Below are positions 37,701-45,293 of a stretch of DNA of 64,000 bases, one piece after another (the first letter of the stretch is position 1; the number at the start of each line of letters is the position of its first letter). Below the pieces are notes generated by a model, which was given only the letters and a program-made list of their open reading frames with translations, ran no database searches and had not been told where the DNA came from. Origin of the DNA: Yeosuana aquiaggeris (GTDB taxonomy: Bacteria > Bacteroidota > Bacteroidia > Flavobacteriales > Flavobacteriaceae). The stretch spans positions 307,359 to 371,358 of the forward strand of contig NZ_JBAWKC010000004.1 in NCBI RefSeq assembly GCF_044003965.1, read 5' to 3'. Both the position numbers and the translations under genes were made by a program.

Positions 37701-40129
37701 GAAGTTACAGCTAAGGTGGTCGTCGCACTGTTGCCACAGGTATTTCCTGCATATACAGAAATATTACCGTTTTGACCGGCTGCTCCTGAAGTCACAGAAA
37801 TGGAATTGCTATTTTGTCCTGAATTTATGGTCCAGCCTGCAGGAACACTCCAGGTGTAAAACGTAGCATTAGGCACTGCTGTAACACTATATATCAATCC
37901 ACTAGTATTTTCTGATACTGTAGGTGATCCGCTTATAGCACCGGGTTGTACGGGTGCAGGAGGCGTTACCGTTACCTGAACCGCATTGGAAGCTAAAGTC
38001 TGGTCAGCATTGGTTTGGCTACAACCATTGTCAGTAGCATAACCCACACAGAAATACCAACGATCACCAAGGGTGGTCACATCGGTTGGAGGAGTATAAG
38101 TAGAAGCCGTTGCCCCAGAAATTAGGGATGCCGTACCTACAGTATTGCTATTGCTTGTATTGTAATACCATTGGTATAATAAGGTTGGGGTTCCAGAACC
38201 ACCGGAAGTTGTGATGTTTGCTGTTAATTGGGTAGCTGCGACATCCTGACACACCGTTTGAATTCCTGATGGACTCACTGAAGTGGATGTGGGACAATTA
38301 CTTGCAACAGTCACTGTAACCGTTAAGCTAGCGATAGGTCCATCCCCGCAACTATTGGTTACATAGACCGTAATATTGTCTCCGCTTTTTGATCCAGTAG
38401 TTACCGTAATGGAATTAGTACCTTGACCTGAATCAAGTGACCATTGGCCGGGATTCCCAGGTACAGTCCATGTATAATTGGTTGCGTCAGGAACCGCCGT
38501 AATACTGTATACGTATTGAACGCCTTCTGATACTGTTGTTGGGCCTGTTATAGTAGGCAATGAAGGAACATCTTTTACTGTGATGCTTACTGTAGAGGAT
38601 GATGGCGTACAAGGTGCATTGGAAATGGTCCATTGCAAAACATAATCACCGATTCCACCTGCAGGAGTAAAGGTAGTTCCCGGATCGGTGGTCGAAATGA
38701 ATTGTGCTGTGGACGTACTTGGCCCACTGAGTATAGACCAGGCTCCTGTACCTACAGTTGCGGTATTGGCTGCCAATGTTGCACTATCTGCAGTACAAAT
38801 GGTTTGAGGGCTTCCTGCATTAGACGTTGTGGGCTGAGCATTAACTGTGATGGTCACATCAGATGTTGATGGTGTACATGGAGCGTTGGAGATGGTCCAT
38901 CTCAAAACATAGTTTCCATTACCTCCTACTGGGGTAAAAGTAGCTGCAGGATTAGTAGTGCTGCTAAATTGAGCTGTTGATGTATTTGGGCCACTAACCA
39001 CTGTCCATGCTCCTGTTCCCACAGTTGGGGTATTGGCACTTAAAGTAGCTCCTGTTCCATCACAAATAGTTTGAGGGCTTCCTGCATTGGCCGTAGTTGG
39101 TGTACCTGATACAGTTACCTGTACTGCATTGGATGCTAAAGTTTGATCTGCATTGGTTTGTGAACAATTATTATCGGTAGCATAGCCCACACAAAAATAC
39201 CATCGGGTACCAATTTCAGCTGCTGTAGTTAAAGGTGAATAGGTTTGACTGGTTGCGCCACCAATTAAAGTTGCTCCAGAAACTGTGTTACTATTGCTTG
39301 TATTGTAATACCATTGATATAGTAAAGTAGGAGTTCCTGAACCACCTGAAGTAGCAACATTTGCAGTTAGTTGGTTGGAAGTATCTCCCTGGCAAAGTGT
39401 TTGTGCATCGGTAGGGGTAATACTTGTTGAAGTAGGGCAATTGTCATTAGAAACAGTATAAGTAAGTTTAATTTGACCGTCTGCACTAGCTCCTCCTAGA
39501 TTATTTCTGCCACCGGAACCACCACCACCACCACCGGGAGGTGATCCGGGGTTACCATTTATATTATTTCCACCAGAACCACCGGCACCACCACCATTTG
39601 CTCCTGCTCCTCCCGTGCCACCTTGGACTCCTGTGCCATTTGTTCCATTTCCTCCGGATAAAGTGGCATCATTTCCAATACCGTTTGCTGCAAGTCCTCC
39701 AGTACCTCCAGATCCAGAAAATAGACCTCCAATACCCCCTTCGGCAAATACGGTCCCGGAAGTTAAAAACCATGTATTACCACCAGCAGCACCGTCACCA
39801 TTTCTTAAAGACTGAGGTGCGCCAGCTCCAATTTGCATATCAACTGTGGTATTAGGAACAACAACAATATTTAAAGACCTACTATAAGCGCCACCGCCAC
39901 CGCCACCACCGGCAGCATTATTTGCTGAAGATCCACCACCTCCACCGGCACCCCAGCACTCAACGGTAACAGAGGTTACACCGGCAGGAACAGTCCATGT
40001 AGTCGTATTTGGATTAGTTAATGTTACAGTAGTCTGACTACTTACAGTATGTATTGAACCTAAAAACAGGAATAAGATTATAGAAGTAAATAATCCAGAA
40101 CTTAATATATGGTGTAGTTTTGTTTTCAT
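34778..40129 (-). CDS. Giant multiheme cytochrome with glycine-rich and Ig/PKD-like domains (14 haem sites)
   Basis: 1783 residues, one uninterrupted frame. Signal peptide to ~residue 31; a glycine-rich beta domain (~35-232, with runs of Gly); then tandem Ig/PKD-like repeats (~235-1200), several of the form CPTSTSVxPxxxQxLCxGDxAxxLTA with YQWYYNTSNSNT. The haem region (~1210-1725) carries thirteen CXXCH and one CX4CH (CSNIYCH, followed ~60 residues on by CNSCH), the Geobacter-type C4xC...C2xCH pattern. It ends GHCGNGKTCW without a T9SS domain. The repeats suggest a long extracellular stalk displaying haems. It is 4 bp behind the NHL/T9SS gene, so the two are coupled. Confidence 0.9.
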   Translation of the reverse strand: MKTKLHHILSSGLFTSIILFLFLGSIHTVSSQTTVTLTNPNTTTWTVPAGVTSVTVECWGAGGGGGSSANNAAGGGGGGGAYSRSLNIVVVPNTTVDMQIGAGAPQSLRNGDGAAGGNTWFLTSGTVFAEGGIGGLFSGSGGTGGLAANGIGNDATLSGGNGTNGTGVQGGTGGAGANGGGAGGSGGNNINGNPGSPPGGGGGGSGGRNNLGGASADGQIKLTYTVSNDNCPTSTSITPTDAQTLCQGDTSNQLTANVATSGGSGTPTLLYQWYYNTSNSNTVSGATLIGGATSQTYSPLTTAAEIGTRWYFCVGYATDNNCSQTNADQTLASNAVQVTVSGTPTTANAGSPQTICDGTGATLSANTPTVGTGAWTVVSGPNTSTAQFSSTTNPAATFTPVGGNGNYVLRWTISNAPCTPSTSDVTITVNAQPTTSNAGSPQTICTADSATLAANTATVGTGAWSILSGPSTSTAQFISTTDPGTTFTPAGGIGDYVLQWTISNAPCTPSSSTVSITVKDVPSLPTITGPTTVSEGVQYVYSITAVPDATNYTWTVPGNPGQWSLDSGQGTNSITVTTGSKSGDNITVYVTNSCGDGPIASLTVTVTVASNCPTSTSVSPSGIQTVCQDVAATQLTANITTSGGSGTPTLLYQWYYNTSNSNTVGTASLISGATASTYTPPTDVTTLGDRWYFCVGYATDNGCSQTNADQTLASNAVQVTVTPPAPVQPGAISGSPTVSENTSGLIYSVTAVPNATFYTWSVPAGWTINSGQNSNSISVTSGAAGQNGNISVYAGNTCGNSATTTLAVTSEAINCPTSTSVAPNTFQNLCVGDPATLLTASVVSSGGSGTPTIQYQWYYNTSNSNNIGSATLLAGATSQTYTPDTSISEAGNRYYFCVGYASDNGCGQSNTTQSLASNQVRVLVTPIPDIPGAISGQPDTTPSTSGYVYSISAVTYATSYTWTVPSGWAINSGQGSTSISVTSGADGQNGNITVTATNVCGTSAASILAVTSTTAASPPTITLGAIAQICKGTTAANLPYTATTDNPDLYSITFNSTALAAGFSNVVDAALPASPISITVPAAAPKAKYYGTLKVKNSTSGYSSIGYALVIDVNDIPPTPIVNGNATVPQNSTGFKYSASASGATSYTWSVPSGFTITAGQGTSQITVSSGPAQAAANITVTATNTCGTSASGSKTVVISVATNHTYYNCSSCHITHSAPGMSLTNVSGNDNLCQSCHTSTGAASAKPFTAADNINTFPATGDSHPWNVNAVNASKETNLPSNSQMALRVISGQIICSTCHDQHNTSVASPHLRASNVGDAMCKDCHSARNVGIYSDAPSTNKGSHPVGITYNGGDSRFNAAPTNTQLINSKVECSSCHGVHDVTGSLGLAANGNLLRTTNDASLCTDCHTYSTHNGMDCLDCHQTHNTNKGNIYMVRNTITTPNSGNKTVVFTAETSTNSFADGNATYNGVCEVCHTSTTHFNNTGTASDQNHTSQGAGIPGQNCTVCHPHSSNFSPSGGGCTSCHESTAPTFLSAVHVTHKDKYACATCHFGHGSGGTSEGSHPSGTINIVFDPNGMATRNGQDANTPVFNGNKTCSNIYCHSNGRTSHRGQEADFATNPWNSSTNPTGAFEWSSTVGPQQATYITTPVWNAGTLTACNSCHGAAGNMEPDYTITNTVAGPVTGTGDVPPFDSHTRGAHISNSQNLSGNGWSHVQCFWCHNATNGSDASPNLQGTYGTSFHVDGESYFRPLWWSNGGTMVNTITYSAEGSAGHCGNGKTCW

Positions 40130-40133
40130 CTGG

Positions 40134-43100
40134 TTAATCCTTTAATATTAATTTATCCTGTCCAACAAAATTACCAGCGTCGATATAAACAATATATATG
40201 CCCTTGGTAAATTGGGCTATATTAACATCAATATAATAGTTGCCATTATAAGAGGTAACCATATTGGGATTGTACGTTCCGGAATATAAGTATTGCCCTG
40301 ATGTGCTATTTATTAAAATATTAATTGTACCTAATAAGGGCTCATTAGGGCTTATTAATATGGTAAAACTTCCTGTTGAAGGATTGGGGTAGATATCAAT
40401 AATTTCACTTGTCGATTTTCCGCCCACATTAACTGTTTCGGTAAATACTGAACTTCCACAATAATTGCTCAAAGCTGTATAGGTTACAGTATAGGTCCCT
40501 TTGGACGCATAATTATGAATCGGATTTTCCTCTGTAGAGGAAGTGCCATCACCAAAGTCCCAATAATGGGAATCTGCGTTTAGTGAATTATTAACGAATT
40601 GAACTTCTAATGTATTGAAATTAACATAAAAATAGGCGTCAGGAAGTGTTGAAATAGAAACACTAACGAAATCTGAAGTAGAACAACCGGATGCATTGGT
40701 AACTGTTACCCCATAGATACCAGCAGAGCTAATTCCCAAGGTTCTTCCTGTACTTCCGTCACTCCATAAATAACTATCAAAAAGACCCGCATCTAAAATA
40801 TAGGCAGAGTCACCTTCACATATAACAATATCAGGACCTAAATCCAAAACTGGTAAAGGATTTACAATAACTTCAACACTTGCAGTGTTTGTGCAACCAT
40901 TTTCATCAGTAACCATAACACTATATAAACCAGAACTGTATGCTGTGAGTGTTTGATTTGTGCTACCATTATTCCATAAATAGCTTACAAAATTTCCTGG
41001 ATTCAGTGCAACAGAATCACCTTCACAAATTATAATATCAGGACCTAAATTCAAAACTGGTAAAGGATTTACAATAACTTCAACGTTTGTAGTATTTGTA
41101 CAACCATTTATGTCAGTAACCATGACGCTATATAAACCAGAACTGTATACTGTGAGTGTTTGGTTTGTACTATTGTCATTCCATAGATAACTTTCAAAAC
41201 TTCCTGGATTAAGTACAACAGAATCACCTTCACACAGTATATAAGACGTCGCTAAGTCTATCATTGGCAAAGGATTTTCAATAACCACTGCTGAACCTGA
41301 AAAAATTCCTGGAATATTTAAAGCATCAATCACAGAACTTAACTGATAAACCCCAGGAGTTGATGTCATTAATTGATAGGTGGTTTCACTCGTTGTAATT
41401 TCTCCAGCAGGAGTACCATCAATAGTATAACTAAATATCCAAGGTGCAGTTCCTGTAAAGTGAATTGGAATTGTCGCTGCATTACCCTCACAAATATTTA
41501 TAGTGCTTGTTTCCATAGTAGCTACCGCAGGTTCTGAAATAGTGCCGAAAACAACTTCAGGATATCCTTTACTAATATCACTGGTACAATAGGCATCGGT
41601 TATTTGAACGACTTCGTAAGTCCCTTCAAGAGATGCTGTTAACATATAAGGGCTTTGGTCGGTAGTTATCGTTGTAGAATTTTTCTCATCAATTACATAT
41701 ACAAAAGTCCAGGGTCCTGTTCCAGTTAATGCTATGGTCAATTCTGTTGACCCTCCTTCTGGAATGGTAATTCTAACATTTCCATTAGTGATTTCAGCAG
41801 TGGGTAAAGGATTCACAACTACGTCTACAATGCCATTGTTGACAATACCACCGCAAGCATCATTGCTAATAGAGGTAATTTTATATAGTCCAGATGTTTT
41901 TGGAATGAGTGTATAAACCTGTTTAGTAGTAGTAACTTCAATAGGGTTCTTATCGTTAATCGTATAGGTAAATTTGTATGGAGGTATTCCAGTAAATGTT
42001 ATATCAATTCCGGAACCATCATCGGTGCATTTGTCAAGAGTGGTGTTACTAACTGTTGCCGTTGGTTGCATACTTGAGGTTACCATCGCTCCACCATTAA
42101 AACAAGTTGTAGTGTTTAAGTTTCCATCCGTTAATGCAGTAATTTCATAAAACCCTGCCGATGCCGTTAGCATATATGGGTTGTCACTTGTCGTAATTTG
42201 TGTAGGATTCAGTCCGTCTAGGGTATAAGTAAAAGTCCAAGGTGCTGTTCCTGTAAATTGAACTTCCAGTTCTACTGAAGCAGAACATGTAGTTATATCA
42301 GTCGTTTTAATAATTGCTGATGGTATTGGCATGGCAATTTCAAATATATCCAGACTGGCCTTATCCATAGATGACACAATTAAGCGATGGTCTGAACTAA
42401 AGAGGAGATCTATTGGAAGATTAAATTCTCCTGATCCATTTCCAGATTGTCCCACATGGGTTAAAAAATTACCAAATTCATCATAAACGCTAATTCGAGC
42501 TAAATAGGGGTCCACTGCATAAATATTCCCACATGGTCCAACAGAAACACCTTGAATTCGGTGATTTTGTCCATCATACATGCCAAAACATCCAAATTGA
42601 TTTAATAAAGTTCCATTTAAATCGAATGCATATATTGAAGTATTGGGCCCATAATTTCGAACTGCCCAACCTCCATTTTGGTTGCAATAGGTATTCGTTT
42701 CGGGACCTATTCCACCATGTTCTGAGACTACTAACCGATTATTTTTTTCATCAAAAGCAATTCCTGTCGGAAATGTAAAGTTTGGATCTGAAAATTGAAG
42801 TACGTTGTTACCGGATACATCTAGCCCTAATACTTCTTTGGCTTCACTGTCAGTAACATATAAAATATTTTTAAATCCAAAAACCATTGAGTTAGGTAAT
42901 TTTGTACCTGAATGGAACAAAGTTTTACTGCCATCGGTATTGACTAGATAAATGTTACCAGTAATTTCGTCTCCAACAAAGAGTTGTTTATTTTTATTTA
43001 CGGCAATTGAAATAGGATTAAAATCAGTGATAATTTGTCTTTTATACACGCCGCTACCATCATATATAACAATGCTTTTCTTGTCAGCATCTAATACATA

Positions 43101-43262
43101 TATATAATCATTAGAATCAATAGCCATTCTTCCTGGTGCATCTAGCCCATAACTAATCAATTGGGAAGAAGTGTAATCACTCGTGGTATTTTGCGAGTGT
43201 ACAGAGATTACACTAAACACGATCAGATTAAAAAAAAGTATGTGTTTTAATGAGGTAAACAT
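40134..43262 (-). CDS. T9SS-secreted NHL/Ig/PKD surface protein
   Basis: 1042 residues. Signal peptide MFTSLKHILFFNLIVFSVISVHSQ; an NHL propeller (~30-310; GRMAIDSNDYIYVLDADK, TGIAFDEKNNRLVVSEHGG, IQGVSVGPCGNIYAVDPY); several Ig-like/SprB-type modules (~330-860; FTGTAPWTFTYTLDG and NPLPVLDLGPDIVICEGDS repeats); one PKD domain (FVNNSLNADSHYWDFGDGTSS); and a type A T9SS sorting domain (IDIYPNPSTGSFTIL ... KGIYIVYIDAG, LILKD). T9SS cargo crosses the outer membrane and is attached to the surface. Here it leads an operon with the giant cytochrome, so it probably docks the cytochrome on the cell surface. Regulated by the box at 43312-43323. Confidence 0.92.
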   Translation of the reverse strand: MFTSLKHILFFNLIVFSVISVHSQNTTSDYTSSQLISYGLDAPGRMAIDSNDYIYVLDADKKSIVIYDGSGVYKRQIITDFNPISIAVNKNKQLFVGDEITGNIYLVNTDGSKTLFHSGTKLPNSMVFGFKNILYVTDSEAKEVLGLDVSGNNVLQFSDPNFTFPTGIAFDEKNNRLVVSEHGGIGPETNTYCNQNGGWAVRNYGPNTSIYAFDLNGTLLNQFGCFGMYDGQNHRIQGVSVGPCGNIYAVDPYLARISVYDEFGNFLTHVGQSGNGSGEFNLPIDLLFSSDHRLIVSSMDKASLDIFEIAMPIPSAIIKTTDITTCSASVELEVQFTGTAPWTFTYTLDGLNPTQITTSDNPYMLTASAGFYEITALTDGNLNTTTCFNGGAMVTSSMQPTATVSNTTLDKCTDDGSGIDITFTGIPPYKFTYTINDKNPIEVTTTKQVYTLIPKTSGLYKITSISNDACGGIVNNGIVDVVVNPLPTAEITNGNVRITIPEGGSTELTIALTGTGPWTFVYVIDEKNSTTITTDQSPYMLTASLEGTYEVVQITDAYCTSDISKGYPEVVFGTISEPAVATMETSTINICEGNAATIPIHFTGTAPWIFSYTIDGTPAGEITTSETTYQLMTSTPGVYQLSSVIDALNIPGIFSGSAVVIENPLPMIDLATSYILCEGDSVVLNPGSFESYLWNDNSTNQTLTVYSSGLYSVMVTDINGCTNTTNVEVIVNPLPVLNLGPDIIICEGDSVALNPGNFVSYLWNNGSTNQTLTAYSSGLYSVMVTDENGCTNTASVEVIVNPLPVLDLGPDIVICEGDSAYILDAGLFDSYLWSDGSTGRTLGISSAGIYGVTVTNASGCSTSDFVSVSISTLPDAYFYVNFNTLEVQFVNNSLNADSHYWDFGDGTSSTEENPIHNYASKGTYTVTYTALSNYCGSSVFTETVNVGGKSTSEIIDIYPNPSTGSFTILISPNEPLLGTINILINSTSGQYLYSGTYNPNMVTSYNGNYYIDVNIAQFTKGIYIVYIDAGNFVGQDKLILKD

Positions 43263-43280
43263 TAAAAAAAATTATGAATT

Positions 43281-43323
43281 CAAAATTAATAATTGTTATT
43301 CAGATTAAATATGACTATTGTCA
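43281..43323 (-). promoter_or_regulatory. CRP/FNR-type box plus -7 element for the giant cytochrome operon
   Basis: TGAC-TATT-GTCA at 43312-43323 and, reading the minus strand, TAATTTTG (43288-43281), a perfect TAnnTTTG. Spacing 29.5 bp. The CDS begins 18 bp below the -7 box, so the 5' leader is short. Confidence 0.75.
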
Positions 43324-43390
43324 GTTTTCCTATAGTCTATATTTCTTTAACCAGCAATAAAAACAGGCTGTTGTGTGGAGTTAAAAAAAT

Positions 43391-43549
43391 GTTTTTGGAC
43401 AACTATGTTACTTAAGAGATTCGCATTAATTGTTATGCCATAGATAAGTTTATTATTCAGATCGTTTAAGATGCCGAACATAACACCATAACTATGTTAG
43501 GAGTTTTAAATATGGGCATAGTTTAGATAAGTATGCTGCAAAGTTTTAA
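43391..43549 (+). pseudogene. Decayed copy A of a small flavobacterial gene
   Basis: The DNA still aligns with copy B (44264-44449) over most of its length: GGACAACTATGTTAC, GCATTAATTGTTATGCCATAG, and a TATGGGCATAGTTTAGATAA end. Frameshifts and stops interrupt the reading. It lies between the two divergent regulated promoters. Confidence 0.6.
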
Positions 43550-43589
43550 ATAATTAAAGTTTATTAATAATCAGTTACCTGATTTAAAT

Positions 43590-43632
43590 TGATAAAAATC
43601 AATGTTAACTACTTAACAATTAATTACATTTA
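43590..43632 (+). promoter_or_regulatory. CRP/FNR-type box plus -7 element for the lipoprotein at 43656
   Basis: TTGAT-AAAA-ATCAA (43589-43602) is a perfect FNR consensus; core TGAT-N4-ATCA at 43590-43601. TACATTTA (43625-43632) begins 29.5 bp from its centre. Confidence 0.7.
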
Positions 43633-43655
43633 AAACATTCTAAATCCTTATTACG

Positions 43656-44144
43656 ATGAAAATCAATAAATTGATATGCCAACTTTTTACTGCTCTTATT
43701 TTAACAGGTATAGCACTCGCTTTAAATGGATGTAGTGACTCTGATAATGAGACTAGTATAAACAACTCTTGTCAAACTTTCTTAGAATGTCAAGATAAAA
43801 CCGTTTGGGAAAATGTCCCGTCATACATAGGAGATTTTCTTAAATTTCAAAACAACCAAAACAACCCTTGGGTAGCGTATTGGACATATGAAGGGGAGTG
43901 TTACCATGTTAATAATTCTATAGATACAGAACATATCACCATTATTGAAAACTCAAAAAATATTCTAAAATATAGAACAGGATATGAAGGAGGACAGTAC
44001 TGGGCGATTCAAACTTTTACCTATTCAAATGGAAAAATTATTTTTAAGGATGAATTTTATGTAAATGATAATTTAGATGGTGTGTATATTTATACATTTG
44101 AAAAATCAGATTTAAATTTGAATAGTTTGACATTTTGTGATTAA
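43656..44144 (+). CDS. Hypothetical lipoprotein of the cytochrome regulon
   Basis: 162 residues. Signal with lipobox ALALNGC (Cys ~26). The mature part holds six cysteines' worth of disulphide-like spacing (SCQTFLECQ, EGECYHV, TFCD) and beta strands (WVAYWTYEGECYHVN, YWAIQTFTYSNGKIIF, VYIYTFEKSDL). No CXXCH site is present. I do not recognise the family. It is worth note because its promoter has the same box and spacing as the cytochrome operons. Confidence 0.75.
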   Translation: MKINKLICQLFTALILTGIALALNGCSDSDNETSINNSCQTFLECQDKTVWENVPSYIGDFLKFQNNQNNPWVAYWTYEGECYHVNNSIDTEHITIIENSKNILKYRTGYEGGQYWAIQTFTYSNGKIIFKDEFYVNDNLDGVYIYTFEKSDLNLNSLTFCD

Positions 44145-44263
44145 AATTGGTTTTAATCTTTTTGTTATTGTGTTATTTTGTTTTGGTATAATAACCTTAT
44201 CTAGTATTTACTTAATTAACAACCTTTTACGATTTCAATAAACTATAATTAGAAGAAAAATAA

Positions 44264-44449
44264 GCAACTGTTTGGGATAAAGGTGCTTTCTTAGACAACT
44301 ACATTACTAAAGACATTCGCATTAACTGTTATGCCATAGATAAGTTCTTTGTTGAAGTGGTTTATGATGCTGAACATAATACCATAACAGAGGTTAGAAG
44401 CTTTAAATACGGTCATGGTCTTGATAAGTATGCTGGAAAGTTTCAATAA
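44264..44449 (+). pseudogene. Truncated copy B of a small flavobacterial gene
   Basis: An intact 61-codon frame (ATVWDKGAFLDNYITKDIR, INCYAIDKFFVEVVYDAEHN, TITEVRSFKYGHGLDKYAGK) ends at TAA 44447-44449, but an in-frame TAA lies just upstream (44261-44263) and no start codon is left. It is the best preserved of four relics (43391, 44264, 45021, 53824). Small proteins with this ending occur in other Flavobacteriia; the function is unknown. Confidence 0.65.
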
Positions 44450-44584
44450 AAAAAATTCATCTTTAGACTATTATTATAAATCAATAAAATGTAATCAATT
44501 GAAATAAATGATGTAACTTAACTTACTCTTATCTAAATAGTGGACTTATTAATTCTGTTATTGAATAATAATTTAAAGTTCGCA

Positions 44585-44914
44585 ATGATGAAAACAAAAT
44601 TAATTTATGCAATAGTTTTTATTTTTATTGGCTTGATAAGTTGCAGTAAAGATGACGATAAACAAGTTGAACCTTGCTTTTTTTATAGTGCAAGTTTAAC
44701 TGATGATTGTGATTGTTTTGATAGTAATAATATTCCTTGTCTTCAAGTTTATCATTTAATTTCTGAAACTGAATACAACAGACTTTTAAGTATTTTAAAT
44801 AATTCAACTATATCTTGCGTTTATGTTGATGATTCAGAATATTGGGATATTCAAGATGGTTTTGGTTATTTGATAAGTCTTAATAAAGATAAATGCCCAG
44901 AATGGACGTGGTAA
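44585..44914 (+). CDS. Small hypothetical lipoprotein
   Basis: About 109 residues from the ATG at 44585 (a second ATG follows directly). Lipobox IFIGLISC. Cys-rich: PCFFYSASLTDDCDCF, IPCLQVY, ISCVYVDD, KCPEWTW, so probably disulphide-bonded. No domain recognised. A longer start (GTG at 44540) would place extra residues before the signal and is unlikely. It lies between relic copies B and C. Confidence 0.65.
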   Translation: MMKTKLIYAIVFIFIGLISCSKDDDKQVEPCFFYSASLTDDCDCFDSNNIPCLQVYHLISETEYNRLLSILNNSTISCVYVDDSEYWDIQDGFGYLISLNKDKCPEWTW

Positions 44915-45020
44915 ATTACTTAGACTTAATTAAAATGAAATCATAAGCATTATCTTATTACTACTCAAAATATTCATTTTAGATGAAATTCCTATTTTGT
45001 AAATTCACATGTTAGATTTG

Positions 45021-45121
45021 ATTCAATAGATAAGTCCTTTGTTGAGGTTGTTTATGATTCTGAACAACACCATAACAGAAGTAAGAAGTTTTAAATACGG
45101 TCTTAATCTCAACAAATATTC
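45021..45121 (+). pseudogene. Decayed copy C of a small flavobacterial gene
   Basis: A fragment of the same relic: ATTCAATAGATAAGTCCTTT, GTTGAGGTTGTTTATGATTC, then a frameshift in the AACA(A)CACCATAACAGAA segment, and TTTAAATACGGTCTTAATCT. Only the C-terminal half survives. Confidence 0.55.
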
Positions 45122-45293
45122 AATATTAAATTGGCTTAATTTTGAAATAATGGGCAAATTATAAAACAAAAACCATTCAATTTCTTGAAAGCTTTGTTAT
45201 TGTTGTGAACGCTAAAAGCCCTGAAATTTGGTGTCTGTAATTGCCAATCTTTATTGGTTTACTCATAATCTGTTTCCTTTATTATGTGTTGAT

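Noticed and set aside
39541..39855. A 104-codon plus-strand ORF and neighbours rich in His/Leu/Pro
   Set aside because: Reverse reading of the glycine-rich coding repeat of the giant cytochrome.
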